From the NCBI GenBank assembly GCA_022564995.1, contig JADFKK010000010.1, positions 1 to 52,704 of the forward strand: 52,704 nt of DNA. The letters are read 5' to 3'. Source of the stretch: Planctomycetota bacterium. Its GTDB lineage: Bacteria; Planctomycetota; Planctomycetia; Pirellulales; JADFKK01. The translations under genes were made by a program, and so were the position numbers. Under the pieces are notes generated by a model, which had not been told where the DNA came from, did not search any database, and saw only the letters and a list, made by a program, of their open reading frames with translations. This document shows, piece by piece, positions 8,482 through 17,715 of the stretch (its first letter is position 1; each line of letters begins with the position of its first letter).

Positions 8482-10850
8482 ACGAGAGTTTTTTTCTCCT
8501 TCCCGCGTTCCATCTGGCTCGCCACCAGCGAAATCAGGCCGACCCGGTCGATCGGCTTGGTGGCGTATTCATCGCAGCCGGCTTCGATACATTTCTCTCG
8601 ATCGCCCGCCATGGCGTGCGCCGTCAGCGCGACGATCGGCCGATCATATCCAGCGGCGCGGAGCTTGGCGGTCGCTTCGTACCCGTCGAGGACCGGCATT
8701 TGCATGTCCATCAAGATCACGTCGAAGGGGTTCTTCTCGTCCAGCGCCGCCAACGCTACGTCGAATGCCTCTTGGCCGTCGTCGGCAACCGATACTTCAG
8801 CCCCCGCCTTGCGCAAAATCAAAGCGATCAGGCGTTGATTGTCGAGCCCGTCTTCGGCGAGCAGAACGCGGCCGTTTAACGTCGGCGGAGAGATGACGAG
8901 CCCCAAACTAGCAGCGCGGGCGATTGTGTCGAAGGCAGCATCGGAGACGTCGACCATATCGACGCCCGACAGAGGCCCCGTTGCGATCGTGGCGGTGAAC
9001 GTGCTCCCACGCCCTGGCTCGCTCTGCACCGTGAGCGCCCCTCCCAGATTCCCGACGAGTCTCTTGACGATAGCCAAGCCGAGGCCGGTCCCGCCGTATT
9101 TGCGGGTCGTCGTGGCGTCGGCCTGAGAAAACGGCTCGATAATGTGTTCGAGTTGCTCCGGGGCGATCCCGATCCCCGTGTCGACGACGTCGAATTTTAA
9201 CAGCGGTGTCTCTGGCTGAGTCTCGGTGTCTAGCTGGACGACGATTTCAATCTGGCCGCTGGAGGTAAACTTCACGGCGTTGCCGACGAGGTTCACGAGA
9301 ATTTGTCTGAGCCGCGTGGGGTCTGTCTGAATCGTTCGCGGAAGTTTTCCACGGGCGCCAACGATCAGGCGAAGGCCCTTCTCTTTGGCACGGCCGCGCA
9401 TGGTATCGACCACGTCAGTGACAATGTCCCACGGCGTGCAGTCGACGCGTTCAATTTGTAGTTTTCCGGATTCGATCTTCGAGATGTCGAGAATATCGTT
9501 GATAAGCTGCAGTAATTGGCGGCCGTTGCGGAGGATGGTTTCAAACGCCTCCGTCCGTTCGGACGGTGCGTTGTCGATCCCCTCTTGGATGAGCAACTGT
9601 TCAGCGTATCCTACAATAGCCGTCATCGGCGTGCGGATTTCGTGGCTCATGTTGGCCAGGAAGTTCGTTTTGGCCACGGTCGCCGCTTCGGCCTCCAGGC
9701 AGGCCTGGGTGAGCGCTTCGTTGATCGCGGCGGTTTCCTCGGCGTAGGCAGCCAGTTCCTGTTGCGATCGATTACGTTCGGTGACGTCGCGGCCGTACAA
9801 ATAGGCGTAGCCGCTGTCCCGCAAGGGAGCAATCGCCAACGAATACGTGCGCTCATCGCAATTAACTTCAAATTCAGCGCAGCGGCCTGCTTTGACCGCA
9901 TCGTGGAGGACCAGTCCATACTTGGCCGGGAGCTTCTCACCCGGGCGACATTGCCAGCTTCGCAGCAACGGTTCGCTGGCCTGATTGGCGTACTGCAGGG
10001 TGCCGTCCATGGAAACTTTGAGCACTGGAAAGGGATTTTCCTCGGGAAATCTCGCCAACGACTCGATCTGCTGCTCTGCTTGTTTTCGGGTGGTGATGTC
10101 GCGTGCGAAGGCGTACAGAAAGTCCTGGCCTTCATACTCGAGGAAGTTCACCGTGATCTCGACAGGAAAACAGTGGCCCTGTTTGTTGCGGTGTCGAGAT
10201 TCAAACGTACGGGAACGCTGACGCTTGCAAGTCGCCCATTGCTCCTGCCATCGTTCTTGAGGAAAGTCCGGGCCGACGTCGAACACCGACATCTCGATCA
10301 GCTCTTCGCGGCTGTACCCGAGCGAACGGCAGGCCGCTTTGTTCACGGAGAAGAAACTTCCGTCGGGACGAATCGAAAAAATCGCGTCGGCGGCGTGATC
10401 CACGGAAAACTGAGCCAGGCGCAATGCCTGTTCCGCCTGCTTACGCGCGGTGATGTCTCGCACCACGCCGGCAAAGCATCGGCGACCGTCTTCCCAAAAC
10501 TCACTGACGCCCAGTTCGATGTCGAACGTCGAACCGTCTTTGCGCAGGCCGATCGCCTCGCGGTTCGTGTTGATGACGTGCTTGTGGCCGGTGCGAAGAT
10601 ACCTTTCGACGTAGGAGTCGTGCTCGTTCGCGTAGGTCGCGGGCATCAACTTTCGGATGTTGCAACCGAGAATCTCGCTGGCGAGAAAGCCGAACATTCG
10701 CTCGGCGGCCAAATTGAACGTCAATATGACGCCGCGCTGGTCGATCGTCACGATGCCATCCGCGACGTAATCGGCGATCGCCCGAATTTGCGTGGTACTG
10801 CCGACAGGCTCATCGCTGCCGGGCACCGAAGTATCGACACTGTCGTTCAT
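8478..10850 (-). CDS. Hybrid sensor histidine kinase, PAS-PAS-PAS-HisKA-HATPase-REC
   Basis: This 790-aa soluble kinase has no membrane segment. Three PAS domains occupy about residues 20-400; the first two end in the PAC-linked DITARKQAEQ / DITTRKQAEQ sequence and the third in DVTERNRSQQ. Then follow HisKA with H-box FLANMSHEIRTPM, the N-box LVNLVGNAVKFT, DTGIGI, the F-box FSQADATTTRKYGGTGLGLA, and a C-terminal receiver with LLAEDG, phosphoacceptor in ILMDMQMP and AYATKP-like DEYATKP. It likely passes phosphate to an external Hpt or back-regulates the kinase. It is last in a same-strand run of signalling genes. Confidence 0.95.
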   Translation of the reverse strand: MNDSVDTSVPGSDEPVGSTTQIRAIADYVADGIVTIDQRGVILTFNLAAERMFGFLASEILGCNIRKLMPATYANEHDSYVERYLRTGHKHVINTNREAIGLRKDGSTFDIELGVSEFWEDGRRCFAGVVRDITARKQAEQALRLAQFSVDHAADAIFSIRPDGSFFSVNKAACRSLGYSREELIEMSVFDVGPDFPQERWQEQWATCKRQRSRTFESRHRNKQGHCFPVEITVNFLEYEGQDFLYAFARDITTRKQAEQQIESLARFPEENPFPVLKVSMDGTLQYANQASEPLLRSWQCRPGEKLPAKYGLVLHDAVKAGRCAEFEVNCDERTYSLAIAPLRDSGYAYLYGRDVTERNRSQQELAAYAEETAAINEALTQACLEAEAATVAKTNFLANMSHEIRTPMTAIVGYAEQLLIQEGIDNAPSERTEAFETILRNGRQLLQLINDILDISKIESGKLQIERVDCTPWDIVTDVVDTMRGRAKEKGLRLIVGARGKLPRTIQTDPTRLRQILVNLVGNAVKFTSSGQIEIVVQLDTETQPETPLLKFDVVDTGIGIAPEQLEHIIEPFSQADATTTRKYGGTGLGLAIVKRLVGNLGGALTVQSEPGRGSTFTATIATGPLSGVDMVDVSDAAFDTIARAASLGLVISPPTLNGRVLLAEDGLDNQRLIALILRKAGAEVSVADDGQEAFDVALAALDEKNPFDVILMDMQMPVLDGYEATAKLRAAGYDRPIVALTAHAMAGDREKCIEAGCDEYATKPIDRVGLISLVASQMERGKEKKTLV

Positions 10851-10977
10851 AGCGACCGCCGGCTCGACGTGAAAAAGGCCACACGCCGCCGTCTTCTACC
10901 CCCCTCATCCGTCACAACAAACCGCCGGGCGGGCTCAACATGCGATCGAGCCCGCCCGGAGTGGAAAGTTGGTCGCT

Positions 10978-11044
10978 GTAGGGTGGGCATTGCCCACCAA
11001 TTCCACGACCGCCGTCTTAACTTGGTGGGCAGTGCCCACCCTAC
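10978..11044. repeat. GTAGGGTGGGCA palindromic element
   Basis: Arms GTAGGGTGGGCATTGCCCAC (10978) and GTGGGCAGTGCCCACCCTAC (ending 11044) are near-perfect inverted repeats, each also a small palindrome, separated by about 20 bases. It separates the chemoreceptor stop from the kinase start, so it may act on read-through between them. Confidence 0.8.
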
Positions 11045-11052
11045 AATGTTTG

Positions 11053-12966
11053 CTACGAGGCGTTTCCTTCCCCGCCATCGACCAGCGCCCGCAGCGCGGT
11101 GGCCTGAGCGGTAAGCTGTTCGGCGCTGGCGGCGAGCTGCTCGCTTCCCGCGGCCGATTGCTCGGTCACTTCGGAGACCGACTGGATCGCCTTGGAGGCT
11201 TCCTGCGCGGTCTGCGACTGCTCGATCATCGCGGTGGCGATTTCCGAGATCTTCGCGGTCGTCCCGTCGACGCCTTCGATGATCTTCTCCAAAGAGACCG
11301 CCGTGTCTTCGCTCAGCGTGGCGCCCTCTTCGACCCGCTCGGTCGATTCCTTGATGAGGGACGAAATCTCCTTGGCCGCTTCGCTGGACCTTTCGGCCAG
11401 CTTGCGAACCTCGTCGGCCACGACGGCGAATCCCAAACCGTGCTCGCCGGCCCGGGCCGCTTCGATCGCGGCGTTCAATGCCAACAGGTTGGTCTGGCTG
11501 GCGATCTCGGAGATGACCTGGATGATCTCGCTGATCTGCTCGCTGCTGCGCTTGATCAAGTTCATCGCTTCGACGCTCTTGCCAACCGCCTTACCGCCTT
11601 CCTCGGCTAAAGTGCTGGTCTGTTTGGCCAGCGCGTCGGCTTCCGCGGCGTTGGTGCTGACCGCTTCGATGCTGCGGGTCAACTCTTCGGTCGACGCGCT
11701 CATCTGTTCGACCGACGCGCTTTGCGTCTGGGCACCTTGGGCCAGGCTCTGCGAGCTTTCCGAAATCACTCGGGCGCCTTCGGTGAACTGGGCGGCGCTT
11801 TCGGTGATTTGGGCGATCATCTCCTGTTCCCGCTCGCGGGCCTTGACCTGTTCGGTGACCACTTCCCAGGCGATCATCGGTCCGGCGTAATCGCCCTTGA
11901 CGTCGTACAGCGCGCTGGCAGTCAAGGCGAGGATTTCCTCGCCCACCGTGATTTGCGCGCTATGCGGAAGGTTTCTCGGGTCTCCGAGAATCTTCCGCTG
12001 ATGCGCCGGATTGGCGTGGAATACGTCGTAGCTGGAACCGACGATGTCGTCAACGCGAATCGGCAGGGCGCTTTCAATGGTACGCAGCGTCCGGTCCGAC
12101 GCGGGATTCATGTAAACAATGTCACCGTCGGTGTTGGCCAGGATGATGTTGATCGGCACGTTTTCGACGATCGCCGACTTCTCGGCCGCGGCGGCTTCGT
12201 TCTTGAGCTTGTCGGTGACCACTTCCCAGGTGACCATCGGGCCCATGTAGTTGCCGTCGTTGTCGTAGGTGGGGCTGACCAGCAGGTCGAGCTTTTCGTC
12301 GGCGAAGTCGATGATGGCTTGACGTGGCAGCGACTTGTAATCCGCCAGGATGCCGCGCTGATAGCTGGGATCCTTGTGGAAGATGTCGATGCTTTTGCCG
12401 ACGAGTTCCGCCACCTTGCAGGGCAGGAATTTCTCCAGCGTCTTGAGCGTGTCGACGCTGGCCGGATTCAAGTAGGTAATCGTCAGATCGTTGTCGGCCA
12501 AGATAATGTTGATCGGCGCGTTTTCCACCAGCGCCGTCTTCTCGGCCGCGGCCTTTTCGAGCTTGAGCTTCTCGGTGACCAACTCCCACGTGACCATCGG
12601 TCCCAGGTACTCTCCGTCCTCGTCGTAGGTCGGACTGACCAGCAGGTCGAGCTTTTCGGGGCCAAAGTCGATGATCGCCCGATGCGGGAGGTTCTTGTCG
12701 TTGCGAAGGATTCGTCGTTGATAGGCAGGATCCTTGTGGAACACATCGACGCTCTGGCCCACCAACTCCGCGAGTTTGCATGGCAGCAAGTGCTCCAGCG
12801 GCTTGAGCGTCTTAACGCTCGACGGGTTGGCGTAGGTGATCGTCAAGTCCGTGTCGGCCAACAGGATGTTGATGGGCGAATTTTCGGCCATCGCCTTGTT
12901 GATCGCCAGATCCCGGCGCAGGGTTTCGATTTCGCTATGATCGTGCTGTTGCGTTGTTTCACTCAT
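11053..12966 (-). CDS. Soluble methyl-accepting chemotaxis protein with three tandem PAS domains
   Basis: This 637-aa cytoplasmic chemoreceptor has no membrane helix or HAMP domain. Residues 15-390 are three PAS-like repeats of about 125 aa, each with a PINIxLA-D/N start, a DVFHKDP-type helix and a GPMVxWE(L/V)VT end; repeats 1 and 2 are nearly identical in protein and strongly similar in DNA, indicating recent duplication. The C-terminal signalling domain contains the conserved hairpin tip [18 protein letters not shown] around residue 505. No C-terminal methylation pentapeptide is visible. The ligand is unknown. Downstream of it on the same strand is the hybrid kinase; upstream are two FixJ-like regulators. 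No cheA or cheW is in the window. Confidence 0.95.
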   Translation of the reverse strand: MSETTQQHDHSEIETLRRDLAINKAMAENSPINILLADTDLTITYANPSSVKTLKPLEHLLPCKLAELVGQSVDVFHKDPAYQRRILRNDKNLPHRAIIDFGPEKLDLLVSPTYDEDGEYLGPMVTWELVTEKLKLEKAAAEKTALVENAPINIILADNDLTITYLNPASVDTLKTLEKFLPCKVAELVGKSIDIFHKDPSYQRGILADYKSLPRQAIIDFADEKLDLLVSPTYDNDGNYMGPMVTWEVVTDKLKNEAAAAEKSAIVENVPINIILANTDGDIVYMNPASDRTLRTIESALPIRVDDIVGSSYDVFHANPAHQRKILGDPRNLPHSAQITVGEEILALTASALYDVKGDYAGPMIAWEVVTEQVKAREREQEMIAQITESAAQFTEGARVISESSQSLAQGAQTQSASVEQMSASTEELTRSIEAVSTNAAEADALAKQTSTLAEEGGKAVGKSVEAMNLIKRSSEQISEIIQVISEIASQTNLLALNAAIEAARAGEHGLGFAVVADEVRKLAERSSEAAKEISSLIKESTERVEEGATLSEDTAVSLEKIIEGVDGTTAKISEIATAMIEQSQTAQEASKAIQSVSEVTEQSAAGSEQLAASAEQLTAQATALRALVDGGEGNAS

Positions 12967-13288
12967 CGTAATTTTCGTCTCCCGATTCGATGAACTCGTA
13001 CCAAGTCAAATCACCGCGTCATTGGTGACGGCAGTTTACGCTTGCCGATACGAGATTGTGGGTTACATCGTCGCACTGCGCCGAAACGTCACACTCCCCG
13101 AAAAGAGTCGTGCGAGGATTGCGGCGAAGTGCAAAACGTGGGGCACATGAATCGAATGTGACGCCGTCTGGCACAGGGGCGAGATCGGTTCCGCGGTATA
13201 GTGCAGCACGTCGCTGGGGCAAACGGTAAAGCCTTTGCCGAATCGAATCGCCAACGCGGCGCCGCAGCAGGCACGCCGGATTCCGAAC
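12967..13288. other. Gene-free stretch between regulator and chemoreceptor
   Basis: About 320 bases with no supported ORF; frames read here are shadow-like. It should hold the promoter of the chemoreceptor gene if that is transcribed independently. No obvious palindromic element was seen. Confidence 0.4.
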
Positions 13289-14080
13289 CTAAGGGGCGCC
13301 GAGAGCGAGGCTGGATTCCACCGTGGGAGCGACGTCAGGAAATGCTGCCGCGGGAGATTCTTGAATCCACGCCGGACAGAGGTCGAAGTCGCAATCGGCA
13401 GGCGAGCCGACGCCCAGGCCGTCCGTCCACTCATTGAACGGACGAGTTGATTGCACAACCAAACGATCGCGGGCGACCTTGACCGCGACGACTTCGGACA
13501 CGCTGCGGACGTCCAAGACTTGCAGCACGCGGGCTCGGCGAAATTCGATCGTTCGCAAACTGAGGTCCAATTCGGCGGCAATCGCCTTGTTCGGCCTGCC
13601 AGCGACCAACAATTCCATGACCCGCCTTTCCGGCGGCGTCAGGAGAGCGAGCCGCCCGTCGATCGCGGAGAGTTGCTGTACAACTTTTCGGTTCAGCGCG
13701 TCGAGCCGAAACGCCAAATCGATGCTGCGATTGAGTTGGACCGAATCGCATGGCTTCTCCAGAAAATCGATGGCTCCGGCCCGAATGGCGCGAACGACCA
13801 TGGGAATTTCTCCATAACCGGTCACGACGATCGCCGGCAAACGGATCCCGCGCTCACCGAGCGCTTCGAGCACGTCCAATCCGCTCATGCCCGGCAGGCG
13901 AACATCGACGATCAGACAGCCGGTCGTTTGCCCAAAGCGAGCGTCGTTGTAGGCGCCAAGAAACTCCGCGCCGCTAGAAAACGACTCCGCGCGCAGGCCG
14001 CGATTCGACACCATCGCCGTGAACGATTGTCGGATGTCCATGCTATCATCGACGATAAATACGGTATCGGTAGTTTGCAT
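13289..14080 (-). CDS. FixJ/LuxR-type response regulator with C-terminal extension
   Basis: The product is 263 aa. A receiver (residues 5-120) has the acidic pair DD at 11-12, phosphoacceptor Asp59 in LIVDVRLPGMSG and FLEKP around 107. A LuxR-type helix-turn-helix follows, recognisable by LTPPERRVMELLVAGRPNKAIAAEL split around residues 145-170 and SLRTIEFRRARVL. A non-conserved tail of about 60 residues beyond the usual FixJ length follows and has no recognisable motif; the frame is intact to its TAG stop. Cognate kinase unknown, though the hybrid kinase downstream on the same strand is a candidate. Confidence 0.92.
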   Translation of the reverse strand: MQTTDTVFIVDDSMDIRQSFTAMVSNRGLRAESFSSGAEFLGAYNDARFGQTTGCLIVDVRLPGMSGLDVLEALGERGIRLPAIVVTGYGEIPMVVRAIRAGAIDFLEKPCDSVQLNRSIDLAFRLDALNRKVVQQLSAIDGRLALLTPPERRVMELLVAGRPNKAIAAELDLSLRTIEFRRARVLQVLDVRSVSEVVAVKVARDRLVVQSTRPFNEWTDGLGVGSPADCDFDLCPAWIQESPAAAFPDVAPTVESSLALGAP

Positions 14081-14330
14081 TCTAGGTGCTCCCCGCAGTT
14101 CGCAAGAATGCCGGCACGAGCCGAATTGGCGCGGTGCGCGACGAGCTGCCGCCTCTCAACTGCAACGGGGTGTATCGAACGTGGGGGGCGAAAATCTACA
14201 GAAAATGGCGTAAGTCGACCCGCAATTGCGGCTATGTGCAGCGCCGAAAACGCCAACGACTTGTCAGGGAGCGCCCGACCATCAAATGAAGGCGTCGCTG
14301 CACAATCGTGCAGCCACGCTACATAGGCGG

Positions 14331-14960
14331 CTAGGATGACTCGCCGCTCGCCGCAAGCTTGAGAACCATTTGCAGCAACTCCGCTCGGCTGCCGGCCTTC
14401 ATCTTCTCCAAGATGGCGGCGCGGCGCGAGTGGACCGTGCGGAGGCTAATTCCCAATTCAGTAACGATTTGCTTGTTCGTTCTGCCGGCAACCATCAGGT
14501 CCAGTGCCGCCCGCTCATCGGAACTAAGCGAATCTAGACGGCTGCGGACAACCTGTTGTTCGTCGCGTTGCTGCCGATACGCCGCATCAAGCCGCACGGC
14601 TTCGAGAATCCGCTCGCGCAATTCGCCCGTGTGATACGGCTTCTCCAGAAAGTCGATCGCCCCCAACCGCATGGCCTTGACCGCCATTGAAACTTCGCCG
14701 TGGCCAGAGATCATGATCACCTGTAGACGCATGCCCCGCTGCTGGCAGATTTCCATCAACTCCAGCCCGTCCATTTCGGGCAGTCGCAGGTCGAGCACCA
14801 CGCAGCCTGGCTGTGTTCCGTCGCAGGCGTCGAGGAACTCCTCCGCAGTGCCGCACAAGCCCACCTGAAGCCCCATCACCGAAATCATGGCCGCCAACGA
14901 CTTCCGGATTGCCGGATCGTCGTCAACCACGTACACGGTGGGTTGTGCGCTTGAATTCAT
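14331..14960 (-). CDS. FixJ/LuxR-type response regulator
   Basis: This is a 209-aa two-domain regulator with the normal FixJ length. The receiver shows VVDDDP (11-16), phosphoacceptor Asp57 in VVLDLRLPEMDG, the switch residue region ISGHGEVSMAVKAM and FLEKPYH. The HTH part has LSSDERAALDLMVAGRTNKQ, ELGISLRTVHSRRAAI. The ATG at 14960 is preferred over a TTG eight codons upstream. It probably binds DNA when phosphorylated. It is paralogous to the regulator 250 bases downstream and resembles the decayed regulator at 33.5 kb. Confidence 0.93.
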   Translation of the reverse strand: MNSSAQPTVYVVDDDPAIRKSLAAMISVMGLQVGLCGTAEEFLDACDGTQPGCVVLDLRLPEMDGLELMEICQQRGMRLQVIMISGHGEVSMAVKAMRLGAIDFLEKPYHTGELRERILEAVRLDAAYRQQRDEQQVVRSRLDSLSSDERAALDLMVAGRTNKQIVTELGISLRTVHSRRAAILEKMKAGSRAELLQMVLKLAASGESS

Positions 14961-15552
14961 CGTACAGCGGAATTCCGATTTCAACGGTGAATGAAAGGGT
15001 CTCCACTAAGATTTGTACGTCTTAACACGGCGGTTGTCAGCGGCAGGTACACGACTTCGCGCTGACTTGCGGTAAAGCGCATCTGATTCTTTGGGTTCAC
15101 ATGATTCTCGGTTGCGGCGATCCAAGGAACATTCGGCAATATGCACCGACGATTCGTTGATCCGCACAAAACCGAAGACCCCCCCGAAGTTGCCTTCGTT
15201 GAGACTACGATTTTGTCTGTCTCGTCGACGCGACAAAACGCATGGTCGCAGCCTACTGGGTTGTATTCACGATCGGCAATTCAGTCAACCGTATCGCGCG
15301 CGGTTCATCTGTGAATTCACGTCAGCACCGTCGGGGCCGCGGTGGGGGAGGAGCCTGCTTGACAAGATACTCTTGCGCAATTGGGCAGCGCCGTTTTCGG
15401 CAATTGAAATATTCCGCCGTTGCACGAACATGCACCGCCAAGAGGCCGAGACGATCTGGCACACTCGAGTGCGGGAGGGTTCGTCGCGCGCCCAGTTTTC
15501 GCCATGAAGATTTGAAAAAATGCAGAGCCGCGACAGTATGGGCTGCGCGCAC
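14961..15552. other. Gene-free stretch of about 590 bases
   Basis: No frame on either strand here has recognisable homology; overlapping frames in all phases and the lack of ribosome sites argue that they are shadows. It holds the promoter of the 14331-14960 regulator and the 3' region of the DUF6263-like gene. I see no strong palindrome. Confidence 0.45.
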
Positions 15553-16458
15553 TCACCGTTTTGGATCAAGCACGCGACGCCGACTGCTGCGTGAGTACAG
15601 CAGCGTCACCCGTCCTTGACCTTGAGGGGTCTGGATCACAAACGAGCCCGTCAGACGTGTCTTTTGATCGGTCTGTACGAGGCGGCCCTTCGTTGCGTCG
15701 AAAAAAACGCTACCTTCGTAGTCATGGATCTTCACGTTTGCTTTCTTAATGGCGTGCGTCTGCCCCTTGATCTTCGGGAGTTGATATTGGGCTTTGGCCG
15801 TTAGCAGCATTTTGTCGTAGAGCGTGCCCTTCAGTCGCCTCTTGCCCGCGTAGCTGAAGGTGCGTTCGACTGCCAATTTTCCGAGCGGACCGAGTTGCAA
15901 GGTGGTGGGGCGCTGCCACGTATCAAGGACTTTCACCGCACCGTCCGGCACGATGGAAAACGTCTCGTCGATGGTCCGCCGCATCGTCTCCTCGGTAACC
16001 AGATTTTGAAAGACCGCCCGGTCGTGGGGAACCCCTCCGGCGACCTTGGTAACCAGCGCGTCGTACCCTTCGAATTTCGTGATTTGCATCTTGGAATTCA
16101 GCGAAACTTGAAAGATGGCGCCGGCCATTTTCTTGTGAATCCCGGCATGCACCGCGCCGGCGCCCTTGGCCATGATTGAATCGAGCCGCATTTCAAGCTT
16201 GACACTGCCGTCTTCGTCGCCGCCCATGACGACTTCGAGCACCCTGATCGTGGACAGCTTCGTCTGTTTCGTTTTCATCTTGGTGTTCTTGCCAGCGACC
16301 TTGATCGTCTGCTGAATCGTGACCACCTCTTCGATGACAAACGTCTGATCCTTGACAAGTTTCCACTTCAACTCGACCTGTCCGTAGGCTGGCGGATCCC
16401 CGACGAGATTCGCGACAACAACGAGCACCGCAGCGGCAACGACCAACATGCGCGACAT
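15553..16458 (-). CDS. Exported protein resembling DUF6263 family
   Basis: This 301-aa protein begins with a signal peptide (MSRMLVVAAAVLVVVANLV, cleavage near AYGQ). The mature part opens with a WKLVKDQTFVIEEVVTIQQT stretch rich in Lys/Thr beta-strands, followed by alternating strands to the C-terminus, as in the DUF6263-type exported beta proteins common in planctomycetes. The function is unknown. ATG 16458 is supported by AAGGAGACG six bases upstream. It is alone on this strand; the family call is by general pattern, not by a diagnostic motif. Confidence 0.7.
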   Translation of the reverse strand: MSRMLVVAAAVLVVVANLVGDPPAYGQVELKWKLVKDQTFVIEEVVTIQQTIKVAGKNTKMKTKQTKLSTIRVLEVVMGGDEDGSVKLEMRLDSIMAKGAGAVHAGIHKKMAGAIFQVSLNSKMQITKFEGYDALVTKVAGGVPHDRAVFQNLVTEETMRRTIDETFSIVPDGAVKVLDTWQRPTTLQLGPLGKLAVERTFSYAGKRRLKGTLYDKMLLTAKAQYQLPKIKGQTHAIKKANVKIHDYEGSVFFDATKGRLVQTDQKTRLTGSFVIQTPQGQGRVTLLYSRSSRRRVLDPKR

Positions 16459-16642
16459 GACACGTCTCCTTTGAATTAAACGAACGCTTCGGCCCCCGAA
16501 ACAACATCTCCTCGAAATCTGAGCGCCGCTGGCCCCACCGGCCTGATGATTATAGACGCTTTGAGCGTGAGTGGCAAAATGGGGTGACAGGGTGCCGCCG
16601 GTTTGGACGCGAATCGCGGATGTTGTGCCTGGCAGGAGCGCC

Positions 16643-16709
16643 CTGGGGACTGGGGGCTGGGGGCTGGAGGCTGGGACAGGGAGTAGAGTACCGAATACCG
16701 AGTACTGTG
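16643..16709. repeat. CTGGGGGCTGG / AGTACCGAGTACTG repeat tract
   Basis: Tandem degenerate units of GGGGGCTGG followed by GAGTACCGAATACCGAGTAC lie in the 390-base gap (16459-16848) between divergent genes. The same degenerate text (CCCAGTACCCAGT, ACTGGGTACTCAGTACC) occurs at 28315-28425, 41886-41914 and 42965-42996. Nothing else recognisable lies in the gap. Confidence 0.7.
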
Positions 16710-16848
16710 TTCTGCGGGGAGCGGTCGGGACATGGGTGGCGCGTTTGCCGATGCTAGCACGGTGACAGATTCATTGGCGAAGCGGGGGCCTCATTGCCGA
16801 TACAGGGCTGCCCACTTTCTTAGGTGCTCGCAGCCCGAGTTGAGAATC

Positions 16849-17568
16849 ATGGCCATCGAACCAGATGAACCGATCGAAATCCCTGAGTGGGTCGTTACCT
16901 TCGGCGACATGATGTCGTTGTTGCTAACCTTCTTCATCATGCTGGTCTCGATGAGCGAAATCAAGGACGAAAATCGTTTTCAGGCCATGGTGGAATCAAT
17001 GGTTCAGCGGTTCGGCCGTGACGACGTTTTTGAAAGCGCCGTGCCAGGACCGGCCAAACCCAAAAAAGCGATGCTCATGAAGATCGCCTCGAGTTCGTCC
17101 GCACGTCTCGAAGGCATGTCCAAAGGTGGCGACCCGGCACGAGCCGCGGTCGGCGAAAACCCGCTCGTACAGATGATCCGCGAAGGCGACGATCTGGCAC
17201 GCGGCGGCGTGCTCTATTTCAAGCATGGCAAGACCGAATTGGATGCATCACATCCCCGCCGAATGATGGTGATCATTGAGGAGATCGCCCGCCGCCCCCA
17301 CAGAATTCAGGTGCGCGGTCACACGTCGCAAGCCGCGCCGCCGGCCGATTCACCGCTGAAGTCCAATTGGGACGTCGCCTTCGAGCGCTGTCGCAACGTG
17401 CGCAAATTCATGTTGGAACATGGGATTGCAGACGCCAGACGTATCGAGATTTCCGTCGCCGGTTCGCACGAACCGGTCCACGCCAGCATCGATTCGCTGC
17501 TCACCACCAACAACGACCGCGTCGAGATCGTGCTGATCGACGAGTTGGCGATCGACCCGGATGATTAG
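16849..17568 (+). CDS. motB: MotB-like flagellar stator / OmpA-domain protein
   Basis: The 239-aa product has an N-terminal cytoplasmic stub, one membrane helix (about 21-36, MMSLLLTFFIMLVSM) preceded by the proton-binding Asp20 in VTFGDMMSL, a linker, and a C-terminal peptidoglycan-binding OmpA/MotB domain with VRGHTS, SNWDVAFERCRNV and AGSHEPV. It should anchor a stator complex to the wall and conduct ions together with a MotA partner. No MotA gene is adjacent, which is unusual. ATG 16849 is chosen because the upstream in-frame extension lacks homology and would precede the normal short cytoplasmic tail. Confidence 0.88.
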   Translation: MAIEPDEPIEIPEWVVTFGDMMSLLLTFFIMLVSMSEIKDENRFQAMVESMVQRFGRDDVFESAVPGPAKPKKAMLMKIASSSSARLEGMSKGGDPARAAVGENPLVQMIREGDDLARGGVLYFKHGKTELDASHPRRMMVIIEEIARRPHRIQVRGHTSQAAPPADSPLKSNWDVAFERCRNVRKFMLEHGIADARRIEISVAGSHEPVHASIDSLLTTNNDRVEIVLIDELAIDPDD

Positions 17569-17579
17569 TGTGGATCATT

Positions 17580-17655
17580 CATCAGCCGCAGGGCGCTAGC
17601 CCCCGGTTCTCGCCGCCGTCTGGTATGAACCGGGGGCTAACGCCCCGCGGCTGAT
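17580..17655. repeat. CATCAGCCGC palindromic element
   Basis: Arms CATCAGCCGCAGGGCGCTAG / CCCCCGGTT (17580) and AACCGGGGGCTAACGCC / CGCGGCTGAT (ending 17655) form an inverted repeat of about 30 bases each. It lies between convergent motB and pntB. Related copies are at 23190-23382 (interrupted), 31851-31880 (half) and 48369-48450. Confidence 0.82.
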
Positions 17656-17688
17656 TGACACCCGGGATGCACCCTACGCCTCGTCCGC

Positions 17689-17708
17689 GGCAGGTTGGGA
17701 AACCTGCC
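17689..17708 (-). terminator. Hairpin downstream of pntB
   Basis: GGCAGGTT-GGGA-AACCTGCC is a perfect 8-base-pair stem just beyond the pntB stop. It lacks a clear U tract, so it may be a repeat hairpin or a weak terminator. Confidence 0.45.
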
Positions 17709-17715
17709 CCACATG

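Noticed and set aside
9516..11114. 532-codon open frame on the plus strand opposite the hybrid kinase
   Set aside because: It is antisense to a clearly assigned kinase over nearly its whole length, has no recognisable motif and reflects codon bias of a high-GC genome.
11722..12993. 423-codon plus-strand frame opposite the chemoreceptor
   Set aside because: Antisense shadow; its internal repeats only mirror the PAS duplication.
13063..13581. Minus-strand frame extending past the regulator's end into the gap
   Set aside because: It overlaps the conserved HTH region of the regulator in another frame and has no motif.
15091..15507. Plus-strand frame in the 590-base gap
   Set aside because: No ribosome site, no motif and competing frames in several phases.
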